Below are positions 34,971 to 42,832 of a stretch of DNA of 64,000 nucleotides, piece after piece. The DNA is taken from NCBI RefSeq assembly GCF_005116665.1, contig NZ_SWCJ01000001.1:248001-312000 (forward strand), read 5' to 3'. A program made the translations under genes and the position numbers. Every line of letters starts with the position of its first letter. Positions within the stretch are counted from its first letter, which is position 1. Source of the DNA: Ferrimonas aestuarii (GTDB taxonomy: Bacteria > Pseudomonadota > Gammaproteobacteria > Enterobacterales > Shewanellaceae). Under the pieces are notes generated by a model. That model ran no database searches. It worked only from the letters and a program-made list of their open reading frames with translations, and had not been told where the DNA came from.

Positions 34971-35441
34971 TTAACTGCACACCGTGGTGCCGAAGCGAGT
35001 CGCACCTAAGCTCTCTCGAGGCAAGGTGGTAGAAAAATCTGGCGAGTTGAACGTAAAAGCCAGTCCCGGAACGATGAAACTGTGTTGATAATTGACGATG
35101 GACGCTCGAACTAAGGCGATATCGAAGAAGGTCGCTGCTGGGGTGCCATCTAGAGACAGATATTCGATATTTAGATTGGCGGTGGACAGGTCGGGACCAA
35201 TCCGTGTGCCGTCATACAGTGCCAGTGACTGCAATGCCAATGGTGCGTCAGGGGAGCCACTGGTATCTGGGGCGCATACGCTGGCCAGTCGAGCCGCGCG
35301 TCTGGAGGCTTCCGCCAACACGTTGTAAGTGAACATCAAACGTGACACTTCCAGACAGGCAAAGATAACGATGAACACCACGGTTGCTACAATCGCAAAC
35401 TCAACTGAGTAGACCCCTGCTTGACCTTTACGGCTATTCAT
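34971..35441 (-). CDS. tadF: TadE/TadF-family pseudopilin
   Basis: 156 residues. Short basic N-terminus (MNSRKGQAG) then VYSVEFAIVATVVFIVIFACLE: a TadE-like processing site (G before xxxxE) and one hydrophobic helix, followed by a periplasmic domain containing several cysteines. Pseudopilins of this kind are cleaved by the TadV peptidase. It overlaps the tadE-like gene by four bases. The E/F naming follows gene order. Confidence 0.8.
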   Translation of the reverse strand: MNSRKGQAGVYSVEFAIVATVVFIVIFACLEVSRLMFTYNVLAEASRRAARLASVCAPDTSGSPDAPLALQSLALYDGTRIGPDLSTANLNIEYLSLDGTPAATFFDIALVRASIVNYQHSFIVPGLAFTFNSPDFSTTLPRESLGATRFGTTVCS

Positions 35442-35890
35442 AGTGCCCTCATGGAAACGGTTGCGGTAAGAGGGAAGCCGTAATTTAAGGTTTGCCCGTA
35501 GTTGCCTCCAAGATCGCCGCTAAAAATTGAGTTCCAGTTGTAGGTGGCACTGACGCTAATAAGATCCCCAGAGGAGGGAACGGAGATGGTGATATTGCTG
35601 ACGCTCAGCCCAGGTAGCACAGGCGTTAGGTTACCGGTATCGCCATAGACACCTAGATTCTTCGCTGTGGCCTGAACCTCAGCAGTAATGTCTATGAGTG
35701 AAGTGGTGCCTGGCTTGGCGTTGTTTATCAGGTAGCGGCAGGTGTTGCGTACAACGCTGTTAAGCTGGTTATACTGATACATCGCTCGCCCCAGCTCACC
35801 GATGGCAAAAAACAGTAAGAACAATATTGGTAGGGTGATGGTGGCTTCGATGGCGGCCACGCCCCGTTGGTGAAGGTGTGAGCGTTTCAT
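35438..35890 (-). CDS. tadE: TadE-family pseudopilin
   Basis: 150 residues starting MKRSHLHQRGVAAIEATITLPILFLLFFAIGEL-type sequence: basic leader, Gly before VAAIE, then a hydrophobic helix. ATG 35890 directly follows the tadG stop, with AAGGA upstream; the longer in-frame start lies inside tadG and is rejected. It forms a pair with the following TadF-like protein. Confidence 0.82.
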   Translation of the reverse strand: MKRSHLHQRGVAAIEATITLPILFLLFFAIGELGRAMYQYNQLNSVVRNTCRYLINNAKPGTTSLIDITAEVQATAKNLGVYGDTGNLTPVLPGLSVSNITISVPSSGDLISVSATYNWNSIFSGDLGGNYGQTLNYGFPLTATVSMRAL

Positions 35891-35891
35891 C

Positions 35892-37232
35892 TTAAGAGTC
35901 CTTATTATCTGGGTCGCGATAAAGGACGATGGTGTAAGGGCCATCTTCTAAGGTGGTATCGTCAGTTGCTACGCCCGTACCGGTACAATCTTCCACAAAT
36001 TCACCTATGACGTAGGCTAGGTTCCCCTTTTGGATCACCTCTTGCATGAAATAGAAGCAGGCAAACCCCAAGAAGGGGATGTCGTTGTTTTGGCCATTGG
36101 ACTGGCCATCGCACTGACCCACCACAATGGCAAATTCCCGTCGATTGGCACCGCCGCTGCCATCCCAGGTGTCACTGTTGTGGGGACAGCTATTCTGGAA
36201 CCTTGAGCCACCATCAACGGTGTTGTCGACATAGTTGTCGCTGTAATCGGAGTAACGATAGAGGGATGGCGTGGCTAAGGTGCCATCCACTGGGGTGTTA
36301 TCGGAGGAGAAGACAATATTGTCGTCGCCATCAATGTCTAAGGCTTCACCAACGCAGATATCTTTGTCTCGCGGGTGATCAGTGGCATTCACTGTCCCCC
36401 CATGGTAAACGCCCAATCTGGTGTTCATGCCGGTAGCAACTGGGCCGACGTTGTTGCCTGGTTCAGTGGATATGCCGTCATCGCCACTGAAACAGTAGTT
36501 ATTGCCGGAGTTCTCCCCTGCCATCGCCGCACGAATGTCGGCGGCCCCTGAGTTATCGCCTAAGCGAATGAGCTGAAAGTTACCTGGGCCAATAGGGGAG
36601 TCTTGTTCGCTGGAGATCTTCATCGCCATGATGTTGCCCTGAGGGTAGCCGAAGGGCTCCCCAGCGGTATCTCCTTCACACACCATCATAGGTAATACGT
36701 TCTGAGAGCAGTTCACCAAGGGAGTTGAGGGACCGGCGACCGCAGAGGAGCGAACTCGCTTATCCATGCCGATGGCTTTGCCGAGGTAGCTGGCCAGCGG
36801 AACGGACTCAACCCGAACTCGGACATACTCTGCATCGGCTGCCGTGGTAGCAATGAATGGGTCGGGCTGCTCAGAAAACTCAATGGTAATTTGCGGAGTG
36901 ACTTCATCTTGTGAATAGACGAGTGAAGCCATGTCGATGCCATCGTCGAGCTGACTGAAGTCAGACTCAGACATTAAGCTACTCAATGTTGCGATGGCAT
37001 CTTGGCGAGCTCCTTGATGATCGTCGCCCTGCTCTAATGATAGGGCGGCACTTAGGGCGGCAGAGTCCACCGCATTTTGCAGACGCGTTTTACTCAGCAG
37101 CAAATGTCCACTTTCCAGCGCCATGGCTCCCATGACGATGATGGTCACTAGAGCGATGGTCACCATTACCAATATCGCTCCCCGCTGCCGAGCTAACGGA
37201 GAGAAAACCAACGAGCGATTTGAGCGCTTCAT
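35892..37232 (-). CDS. tadG: TadG-like pilus assembly protein
   Basis: 446 residues. N-terminal leader and helix LARQRGAILVMVTIALVTIIVMGAMAL, then LLLSKTRLQNAVDSAALSAALSL, the TadE/G N-terminal domain signature. A long periplasmic domain follows with several cysteines and many Asp/Gly/Asn residues. The ATG at 37232 has AGGAG six to seven bases upstream and is preferred over the 37247 start. TadG is thought to anchor or regulate the pilus in the envelope. No complete von Willebrand MIDAS motif was evident to me. Confidence 0.82.
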   Translation of the reverse strand: MKRSNRSLVFSPLARQRGAILVMVTIALVTIIVMGAMALESGHLLLSKTRLQNAVDSAALSAALSLEQGDDHQGARQDAIATLSSLMSESDFSQLDDGIDMASLVYSQDEVTPQITIEFSEQPDPFIATTAADAEYVRVRVESVPLASYLGKAIGMDKRVRSSAVAGPSTPLVNCSQNVLPMMVCEGDTAGEPFGYPQGNIMAMKISSEQDSPIGPGNFQLIRLGDNSGAADIRAAMAGENSGNNYCFSGDDGISTEPGNNVGPVATGMNTRLGVYHGGTVNATDHPRDKDICVGEALDIDGDDNIVFSSDNTPVDGTLATPSLYRYSDYSDNYVDNTVDGGSRFQNSCPHNSDTWDGSGGANRREFAIVVGQCDGQSNGQNNDIPFLGFACFYFMQEVIQKGNLAYVIGEFVEDCTGTGVATDDTTLEDGPYTIVLYRDPDNKDS

Positions 37233-37265
37233 GTTGTTCTCCTGCAAAGAGAGGGTTCAATAAGT

Positions 37266-37544
37266 TTAGTTGCTTCCTCCGCCAAGGCTGACTTCTCTTA
37301 TCTCGCCTCGGGCCTCTTTAGGCTGACTGGCGGCACCGTTATAGTTGGTCATCACCACATTGCCCACTTTTCCTGATAACTCGTTGACTGCACCGGCATT
37401 CCTGCGGGCAGCGTCCGGATCCAAAACTTGCTGTTGTTGTAGTTGAGCCGTGGTTTGCCCCAGCTCAAACTGGTTCATGACATTGCTAGTACAGCCGCAG
37501 AGTAGGCTGGCTGTGCAGGCAGACAACAGAATGAGTTGCTTCAT
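37266..37544 (-). CDS. Small lipoprotein of the Tad locus
   Basis: 92 residues: signal peptide MKQLILLSACTASLLCGC ending in a lipobox (LCGC), then a short Gln-rich, low-complexity region. A strong AAGGAG is seven bases before the ATG. It lies 10 bases after the secretin stop and 33 bases before tadG. It occupies the place where small accessory lipoproteins (RcpB-like or others) are found in tad loci, but I do not recognise a family. It could assist the secretin. Confidence 0.7.
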   Translation of the reverse strand: MKQLILLSACTASLLCGCTSNVMNQFELGQTTAQLQQQQVLDPDAARRNAGAVNELSGKVGNVVMTNYNGAASQPKEARGEIREVSLGGGSN

Positions 37545-37554
37545 GGGTAACTCC

Positions 37555-39003
37555 TTACAGTGAATGACCGTACTTGTTCTGAGTGCCACCCGCATCGGTG
37601 GACGGCGTATCAACAGTTTGGTCGACCACGACGGTGTTGGGGTTGGTGTCCGGTTGCTGCTCAAGGTTGCGCTTAGAGAGCTCTCCGAGCAGGTAAAACT
37701 CGACGTCGTCAGGGGAGACAAAGCCGTCCGTTGGAAGCACCAAGTCATCTCGGATAATGGGGCGAACTAAGCGAGGTGTAACGAGAATCACCAGCTCGGT
37801 TTCACCGTTGCGGTACTCTTGGCTACTGAAGAGCTGACCTAGAATTGGAATGTCGCCTAGGCCGGGCAGTTCATCGAGGCTTTCGCGAACCGTATTACTT
37901 AATAGGCCCGCAATGGCAATGGTTTGACCGTCTCCCAGTTCAACGGTGGAGTTGGCACTGCGCTTGATAATAGAAGGGGTGACCAGAGCGGTGGTAGAAC
38001 CTTCTGGAATGATGCCTACTGAATTGGCGTTACTCAGTTCGCTGACTAAGACGTTTAGATTGAGGTTGATGCGGCCACTGTCGAGTACGGTGGGTACAAA
38101 TTTAACCCCAACACCAAAGCTCTTGTATTCAATGGTAGTGCCTTCGCGACTTGGAACCGGAACAGGGAACTCACCACCGGAGAGAAATTCAGCCAGCTGC
38201 CCACTTAGCGCGGTTAAGTTGGGCTCAGCCAGCACACGAGCCAAGCCCTGCTGTTTGGCGGCGTCTAAAGCGAAATTAAAGATAAAGTCGCCGCTGACGT
38301 AGCTACCAAAGAAACCTTTGTCATTAATGGCACCGTCACCACCAATGATGCCTCCCAGAAAATCGCTGCCGTCAGAGATTATTTGAAAGTCTGAGTCCAG
38401 TTGGCGCGCCAGCTCGCGCTGCACTTCAGTTACGGTGACTTCAAGCATGACTTGATGGCCGCCACCCACAGACATGATGTTTAGTACCGAAGATGGATTG
38501 CCTGAGGTGTCTGCTGCAACGGCGTAGCCTTTGGCTAGGTCCATGGCCATATTCATTTTTTCCAAGTTGGAAACCTGACCGCCGATGACGAGCTGCCCTT
38601 GGGAGCTGTGAACCTGAATCGACTCATCGGGAAGAAAGCGATACAACTTTTCTTTTAAACCATTGAGATCGTGGGTGATCTCAATATCGATGATATCAAC
38701 CAGACGATCCTCTTCATCCCAGACCAATATGTTGGTGCTACCGAGCTGCTTACCGAGAATATAGAGCTCGGTAGGCTGCATGATCAGAATGTCGGCGATG
38801 CTTGGGTTACCAACGGAGACTCGGGCAGCTTCCTGTTTTATGGGAAGGGTACGAGATTTATAGATAGGAACCGGAAAGCTCTGCTGCATTAGCTCGGTTC
38901 CGCCGCCTGCATAGGCCTTTTCAGTGATGCCTACGGCGCCAACTGACAGAGCCAGGACGGCGATCTTGGTTAGACTTTTTGCCACTTTAACGAACTCAAA
39001 CAT
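37555..39003 (-). CDS. rcpA: Tad outer-membrane secretin RcpA/CpaC
   Basis: 482 residues with a signal-like hydrophobic N-terminus. It has the N-domain ASVGNPSIADILIMQPTELYILGKQLGSTNILVWD, a BON/N1-like region, then the secretin domain with GDGQTIAIAGLLSNTVRESLDELPGLGDIPILGQLFSS and ELVILVTPRLV. It forms the outer-membrane channel for the Flp pilus. ATG 39003 is preferred over 39009 because AGGA then has normal spacing (eight bases). Confidence 0.93.
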   Translation of the reverse strand: MFEFVKVAKSLTKIAVLALSVGAVGITEKAYAGGGTELMQQSFPVPIYKSRTLPIKQEAARVSVGNPSIADILIMQPTELYILGKQLGSTNILVWDEEDRLVDIIDIEITHDLNGLKEKLYRFLPDESIQVHSSQGQLVIGGQVSNLEKMNMAMDLAKGYAVAADTSGNPSSVLNIMSVGGGHQVMLEVTVTEVQRELARQLDSDFQIISDGSDFLGGIIGGDGAINDKGFFGSYVSGDFIFNFALDAAKQQGLARVLAEPNLTALSGQLAEFLSGGEFPVPVPSREGTTIEYKSFGVGVKFVPTVLDSGRINLNLNVLVSELSNANSVGIIPEGSTTALVTPSIIKRSANSTVELGDGQTIAIAGLLSNTVRESLDELPGLGDIPILGQLFSSQEYRNGETELVILVTPRLVRPIIRDDLVLPTDGFVSPDDVEFYLLGELSKRNLEQQPDTNPNTVVVDQTVDTPSTDAGGTQNKYGHSL

Positions 39004-39023
39004 AAGCATGTTCCTATGAAGGC

Positions 39024-39869
39024 TTAGTGGTTTTCGACGGAAACGGTGTGCTGTTGGGTGCCTCTGATCACTTCGATTTTTTTGGAGACAGCTTTCGGCT
39101 CGGGACGAACGGTACGAGAAACGGCTTTTGGTGTCGGTATGGTGGCCACGGCAGTTTCAAGTACAGGCTCGGGAGCGGTTGGTGTCTCTACCACCTCAAT
39201 CGGGGCATCGTCATTGGGGTTTCGTAGTGCTAACTGGATGGTGCCTTTGCTGCGTGCGCTCATTAGCGTTTCCGCCTCCTCAAGGGTGACCTCTAACGTT
39301 ACGGCGCGCACAACAATAGGTTGGCTGGAGTCTTGGTTGGCTTTCTGGTCGATGGCGAGCACTTTTAGGTTGCTCAGCACCACGTCCGTTTGAGAGCGTT
39401 TTGACGGACTGCGAGGATCTCCTGCTTTAAAGGTGACCAGTACGTCGACTCGGTTTCCGGGTAATAGGAAGCCCGCCACACCAACAACGTCGTTGACTCT
39501 GATGGTGACTGCCCGCTTGTTGGGGGAGATCAAACTGGCTAAGACACTGCCTTCGCCTTTATTTGCCAGCTTTTGTGGGTGAAGCGTGTCTCCTCTAAGA
39601 AGAGGAAATTTGGTGACTTTGCCGACGGCACCTTCCACATCGGTTAAGGCTTGGTCTGAGGCTAGGGCTTTTGGAATCGTCTGCAGCGATAGGTGTTTTC
39701 TTTCAAGCACCGTTCCTGAGGGGACATCGATGGCCATTGTGACCACCAGTGCTTGATCTGGAGCAATGTTGGTTGGTTGCGTTTTTTTAAGCCAATTTTG
39801 AGCGAGCATGACGGCACCGACTCCAAAGATTAGCGACAGCAATACGAAGAAGAGAGAGCGCCTATTCAT
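39024..39869 (-). CDS. rcpC: Tad pilus assembly protein RcpC/CpaB
   Basis: 281 residues: N-terminal membrane anchor (SLFFVLLSLIFGVGAVMLAQNW), SAF domain (VVTMAIDVPSGTVLERKHL...FPLLRGDTLHPQKL) and the RcpC domain (KRAVTIRVNDVVGVAGFLLPGNRVDVLVTF). The Pro/Val-rich C-terminus (~residues 225-281) is unstructured. AGGAG lies five bases before the ATG. CpaB/RcpC is a periplasmic partner of the secretin. Confidence 0.92.
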   Translation of the reverse strand: MNRRSLFFVLLSLIFGVGAVMLAQNWLKKTQPTNIAPDQALVVTMAIDVPSGTVLERKHLSLQTIPKALASDQALTDVEGAVGKVTKFPLLRGDTLHPQKLANKGEGSVLASLISPNKRAVTIRVNDVVGVAGFLLPGNRVDVLVTFKAGDPRSPSKRSQTDVVLSNLKVLAIDQKANQDSSQPIVVRAVTLEVTLEEAETLMSARSKGTIQLALRNPNDDAPIEVVETPTAPEPVLETAVATIPTPKAVSRTVRPEPKAVSKKIEVIRGTQQHTVSVENH

Positions 39870-39887
39870 ATCAGCTCCTAGTACGCA

Positions 39888-41192
39888 TTAATTCATGGAT
39901 TGCACGAAGTAGATCGACCAAGCCTGATGAAGCAGTTGCTTAGTCACTTGATTAGGTAGTTCATTGAAGTTGATTTGATCAGCGACAATGGACAGCAGAT
40001 CCCTTGGGTGGCAAGGAAGCAGTACCTTGTCGTTGGGTTGGTAAAGCTCTGTGAGCAGCCAGTCGAAGGTTTCATCATCACAACGCAGAGCCAGCTCATC
40101 GCAATTTTGTTGCCAAATCGCTTTAAAATGTGATCGCTCTAAGGCTGTGAAGGGGATTTTGTAGCCAAGTCTACGCAAGAATGCCTCATCCACCAGTTGA
40201 GCCGGATCTAAGTTGGTGGAAAACAGTAATATCTGCTCGAACGGCACGTCAAAGTGTTCACCGCTAGGGAGCGATAGGAAATCTCGACTCTCTTCCATGG
40301 GCACAATCCAGCGGTTAAAGATCTCTTTGGGAGTAATTTGTTGTCGTCCTAGATCATCAATCAGCAATACGCCGTTATTTGCCTTTAAACCAATAGGGGC
40401 GTGGTAGGTCTTCGAGTCTCTATCGTAGTGGACGTTAAGCATCTCTTGGGTCAACTCGCCGCCAACGACGAGAAGCGGCCTGCGACAGCGATGCCAGCGC
40501 GGGTCGTGGCCTTGAGTGAGCATGATTGAGTTGTCCTGAGCCTCTTGCTCATGGAGTTCATGCAATTGAGGATCAAAAATTTGAATGATTGCCTGATCGA
40601 TGCTGACTGCATGGGGTATTAACACATCATCGCCGAACACTAAGTTGAGATGACGGCAGAGGTAACTTTTACCTGTACCTGGAGGGCCATAGATTAAAAC
40701 GGGTCGTTTCGAGTTTAGAGCTGGGCCAATCAGCGTCAGTAATTGGTTCGGCAACGTGATCTTTTCAAACGCTCTTTTAATCACCTCGCGGGTAACTTTA
40801 TGCTGGCGACTTGATTGCGCGCGACATACAGACCAGTACTGCTCTAGAGGCACAGGAACCGGCCCTAAATAGCCACTTTTCTCAAAGGCAAGTTTCGCTA
40901 GGTTACGGCCGGCTTCACTTAATGCATAGCGCATTTGGCCATCAGAGGTGGTTTGTTTATTTTCAACCAGATTCGCCCGTTTGGCTTCGTCTAAGAGGGT
41001 TTGAACGATGTTGCCAGCTAAGCAAAGGCGATTGCTCAGTGCGATAAGGGTGAGTACGTCGGCGTCCAGTAGGTGCTTTAATACTAGGTTTTGCAATAGT
41101 TGTTCACTAACACCAACCTCGGCGATGGATGTCGGTTTACTGGTCATGGTCTTAGTTTGACTATCGCTTTTGACTCTAGCTTCGGTAATCAT
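39888..41192 (-). CDS. AAA+ ATPase encoded in the Tad locus
   Basis: 434 residues. The N-terminal ~115 residues look like helical/winged-helix sequence (LVLKHLLDADVLTLIALSNRL...YALSEAGRNLAKLAFE). The AAA+ core has Walker A LIYGPPGTGKSYLCRHL near residue 175, Walker B NNGVLLIDDLGRQQ near 285, and sensor-like LLFSTNLDP and DEAFLRRLGYKIPF (arginine-finger region). It is MoxR/RuvB-like rather than a secretion ATPase. It lies between flp and rcpC, transcribed with them. Its role is unknown; remodelling of a pilus assembly intermediate or a regulatory function is possible. It is not a core Tad gene in most described loci. Confidence 0.72.
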   Translation of the reverse strand: MITEARVKSDSQTKTMTSKPTSIAEVGVSEQLLQNLVLKHLLDADVLTLIALSNRLCLAGNIVQTLLDEAKRANLVENKQTTSDGQMRYALSEAGRNLAKLAFEKSGYLGPVPVPLEQYWSVCRAQSSRQHKVTREVIKRAFEKITLPNQLLTLIGPALNSKRPVLIYGPPGTGKSYLCRHLNLVFGDDVLIPHAVSIDQAIIQIFDPQLHELHEQEAQDNSIMLTQGHDPRWHRCRRPLLVVGGELTQEMLNVHYDRDSKTYHAPIGLKANNGVLLIDDLGRQQITPKEIFNRWIVPMEESRDFLSLPSGEHFDVPFEQILLFSTNLDPAQLVDEAFLRRLGYKIPFTALERSHFKAIWQQNCDELALRCDDETFDWLLTELYQPNDKVLLPCHPRDLLSIVADQINFNELPNQVTKQLLHQAWSIYFVQSMN

Positions 41193-41310
41193 CGTGAACC
41201 CTCAATGAGGACAATTAGAAATAAAGCTCTACCAATGGCGCACAAAACGGCGCTTCATTCTTAAAAGAGACAAGTAAATAACAGCTATATTTAGCGGTGA
41301 GGCATTATGT

Positions 41311-41502
41311 TTACTGGCCGTCACAATCTCCCGCCGAGTCTACCGTCGCGCAAATTTCAGAAATCTGTTCTGCAGTTTCAGTGCCTAATTCGGTAAAAGC
41401 AATGACCATCCCACCGGCGACTAAACTTCCTGCGATAGCGTATTCGACAGCGGATAATGCAGATTCGTCATACCAGAACTTTTTGATAACTTTAATAAGC
41501 AT
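41311..41502 (-). CDS. flp1: Flp-family pilin 1 (Ala at processing site)
   Basis: 63 residues. A basic 15-residue leader ends in DESA; then LSAVEYAIAGSLVAGGMVIAF is the Flp motif with the E-Y pair. The usual Gly before the cut is Ala15 (codon GCA) here, while the second pilin has Gly15. The mature protein would be 48 residues, with Cys51 and Cys60 able to form a C-terminal disulfide. It is the first gene of the unit leading to the AAA ATPase and rcpC, 118 bases before the ATPase start. Confidence 0.88.
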   Translation of the reverse strand: MLIKVIKKFWYDESALSAVEYAIAGSLVAGGMVIAFTELGTETAEQISEICATVDSAGDCDGQ

Positions 41503-41585
41503 GACGGCCTCTAACTTATTGAAATATGTCTACACCTGTTCAGTTAAGAGTAGACGTGGAATGTTGATGTTGCTGTCCTAAATTT

Positions 41586-41614
41586 GCTATAAATTGCATC
41601 TATCTGTCGTGCAA
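41586..41614 (-). promoter_or_regulatory. Candidate sigma-70 promoter of flp1
   Basis: On the minus strand -35 TTGCAC (41614-41609), 17 bases, -10 TATAGC (41591-41586). It gives a leader of about 75-80 bases to the flp1 ATG at 41502. Confidence 0.4.
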
Positions 41615-41781
41615 AGGGCAACCTTGTGTTGTTTTTTATTAAAAAATTCATATTTATCAATAGCTTTTATTTGTTTTTCGGCGATAAAGCGGGGAACTTA
41701 TAAAAATAGAGGGTTATTGTATGTTTAATTGTTATTGTTAATATTTTGTTTTGGGTATGGACATTGTGGAATTAATGGCCT

Positions 41782-41789
41782 ACCTCCTT
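41782..41789 (-). other. Orphan perfect Shine-Dalgarno sequence after the prepilin peptidase gene
   Basis: AAGGAGGT on the minus strand starts two bases after the tadV stop codon, but the frame that follows (ATT start or a later ATG) ends after about a dozen codons. It may mark a decayed gene. Confidence 0.3.
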
Positions 41790-41790
41790 G

Positions 41791-42333
41791 TCAATTTAGA
41801 CCTGGAAATTTAATTGGAACGGTAATTAAGATAAACCAACCTATGGCTAAGGCTGGGGCATAAGGTACTTTTAGGCCGGCTGCTTCGTTGAGCGAAGGTT
41901 TAAAGTAGGTACGGGTTATTAGGCATTGATAATAACGCTCAGCAGTCATTTTAATTCCTTGCCAACCTACCCGATATAAAGCGATGGCCAGAGTTGTGAC
42001 ACCACCGGCTGCGATGCCAAGGCAGAGGCTCCAGAACACCATCGCTGGGCCGACAAAGCTGCCGATCGCCATCATGAGTTTGATGTCGCCAGCCCCGATA
42101 ATGCGTTTCTTATAAAACCATACGAGGCTGAGTAGAGCTGTTAATGCGCCCAGTAAAGAGGTGCCGAAACCGGCGAGCCCGTCATAAAAGCCATTAAAGG
42201 AGATACCAGTGATAAGCCCTAATATAACGATCAGGTTGGGGATTTTTTCTGTTGTAAGATCAGTCACTACCGCGATGATAAACAGCGCAGAAACTAAAAT
42301 ATGTTGCAGCGTTTCATATTGAATATCGGCCAT
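41791..42333 (-). CDS. tadV: Prepilin peptidase TadV/CpaA (A24 family)
   Basis: A 180-residue polytopic membrane protein with about six helices. The two catalytic aspartates of A24 peptidases are in VVTDLTTEKIPNLI (Asp25) and IIGAGDIKLMMAIG (GxGD, about residue 82). It lacks the N-methyltransferase domain of PilD, as CpaA/TadV do. It processes Flp pilins and TadE/F pseudopilins. It is placed between two pilin genes. Confidence 0.92.
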   Translation of the reverse strand: MADIQYETLQHILVSALFIIAVVTDLTTEKIPNLIVILGLITGISFNGFYDGLAGFGTSLLGALTALLSLVWFYKKRIIGAGDIKLMMAIGSFVGPAMVFWSLCLGIAAGGVTTLAIALYRVGWQGIKMTAERYYQCLITRTYFKPSLNEAAGLKVPYAPALAIGWFILITVPIKFPGLN

Positions 42334-42355
42334 CTAGCATCCCTCTAGATCAAAC

Positions 42356-42378
42356 AGAGCACTGCCATGCAGTGCTCT
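42356..42378 (-). other. Strong hairpin between flp2 and tadV
   Basis: AGAGCACTGC, three-base loop, GCAGTGCTCT: ten perfect base pairs. It lies about 30 bases after the flp2 stop and 22 bases before the tadV start. No T run follows on the minus strand, so it looks like an mRNA-stabilising or processing element protecting the abundant pilin mRNA, or a weak attenuator. Confidence 0.55.
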
Positions 42379-42406
42379 CACACGATAAAGTACTAAACGT
42401 CCTTAT

Positions 42407-42598
42407 TTAGGCGCCGTCGCAATCACCTGTTGAATCAACAGCTGCACATAGTGCGGAGATCTCTTCGGTCGCTTCTGTCCCTAGCTCACCAAACGCGATA
42501 ACCATGCCACCTACGACTAGGCTACCTGCAATTGCATACTCTACCGCGGATAAACCGCTTTCATCATTCCAAAACTCTACGAGTGCTTTCTTGATCAT
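42407..42598 (-). CDS. flp2: Flp-family pilin 2
   Basis: 63 residues, very similar to pilin 1. The leader ends DESG, then LSAVEYAIAGSLVVGGMVIAF, with the canonical Gly15 before the cut. Cys51 and Cys60 are conserved. It is the most upstream gene of the tad locus. Flp pilins polymerise into bundled adhesive pili used in attachment and biofilm formation. Confidence 0.92.
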   Translation of the reverse strand: MIKKALVEFWNDESGLSAVEYAIAGSLVVGGMVIAFGELGTEATEEISALCAAVDSTGDCDGA

Positions 42599-42832
42599 CG
42601 CAATATCTCCGCATAGTAAGAAAAATGCTCCGCCGTTTGAAACCTAGGAGCTGACCCCACAAGTTGTGAGTCGCATGAATAAAGTTAGACGACAAAGTCC
42701 TATGTTGCTAATACGAATTTGCGGTTTTTGTCATTATTTTTATTATCTTAGTTTTTATGAGTTTCGATGAGTGAAACCAAATATGGTTAGTGGGGCTTTT
42801 CTTTTTAGATTAATTTGCCTTGGAGTTTGTTT
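42599..42832. other. Upstream region of the tad locus
   Basis: 234 AT-rich bases between flp2 and the L,D-transpeptidase stop. This must contain the main tad promoter. I found no clear -35/-10 pair or sigma-54 site by eye. Confidence 0.35.

Larger units (their letters stand above)
41503..41790. other. AT-rich intergenic region between flp1 and the prepilin peptidase gene
   Basis: 288 bases, strongly AT-rich. It holds a candidate promoter for flp1 (41586-41614) and an orphan ribosome-binding sequence just after the peptidase stop (41782-41789). No gene is evident. Confidence 0.5.
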
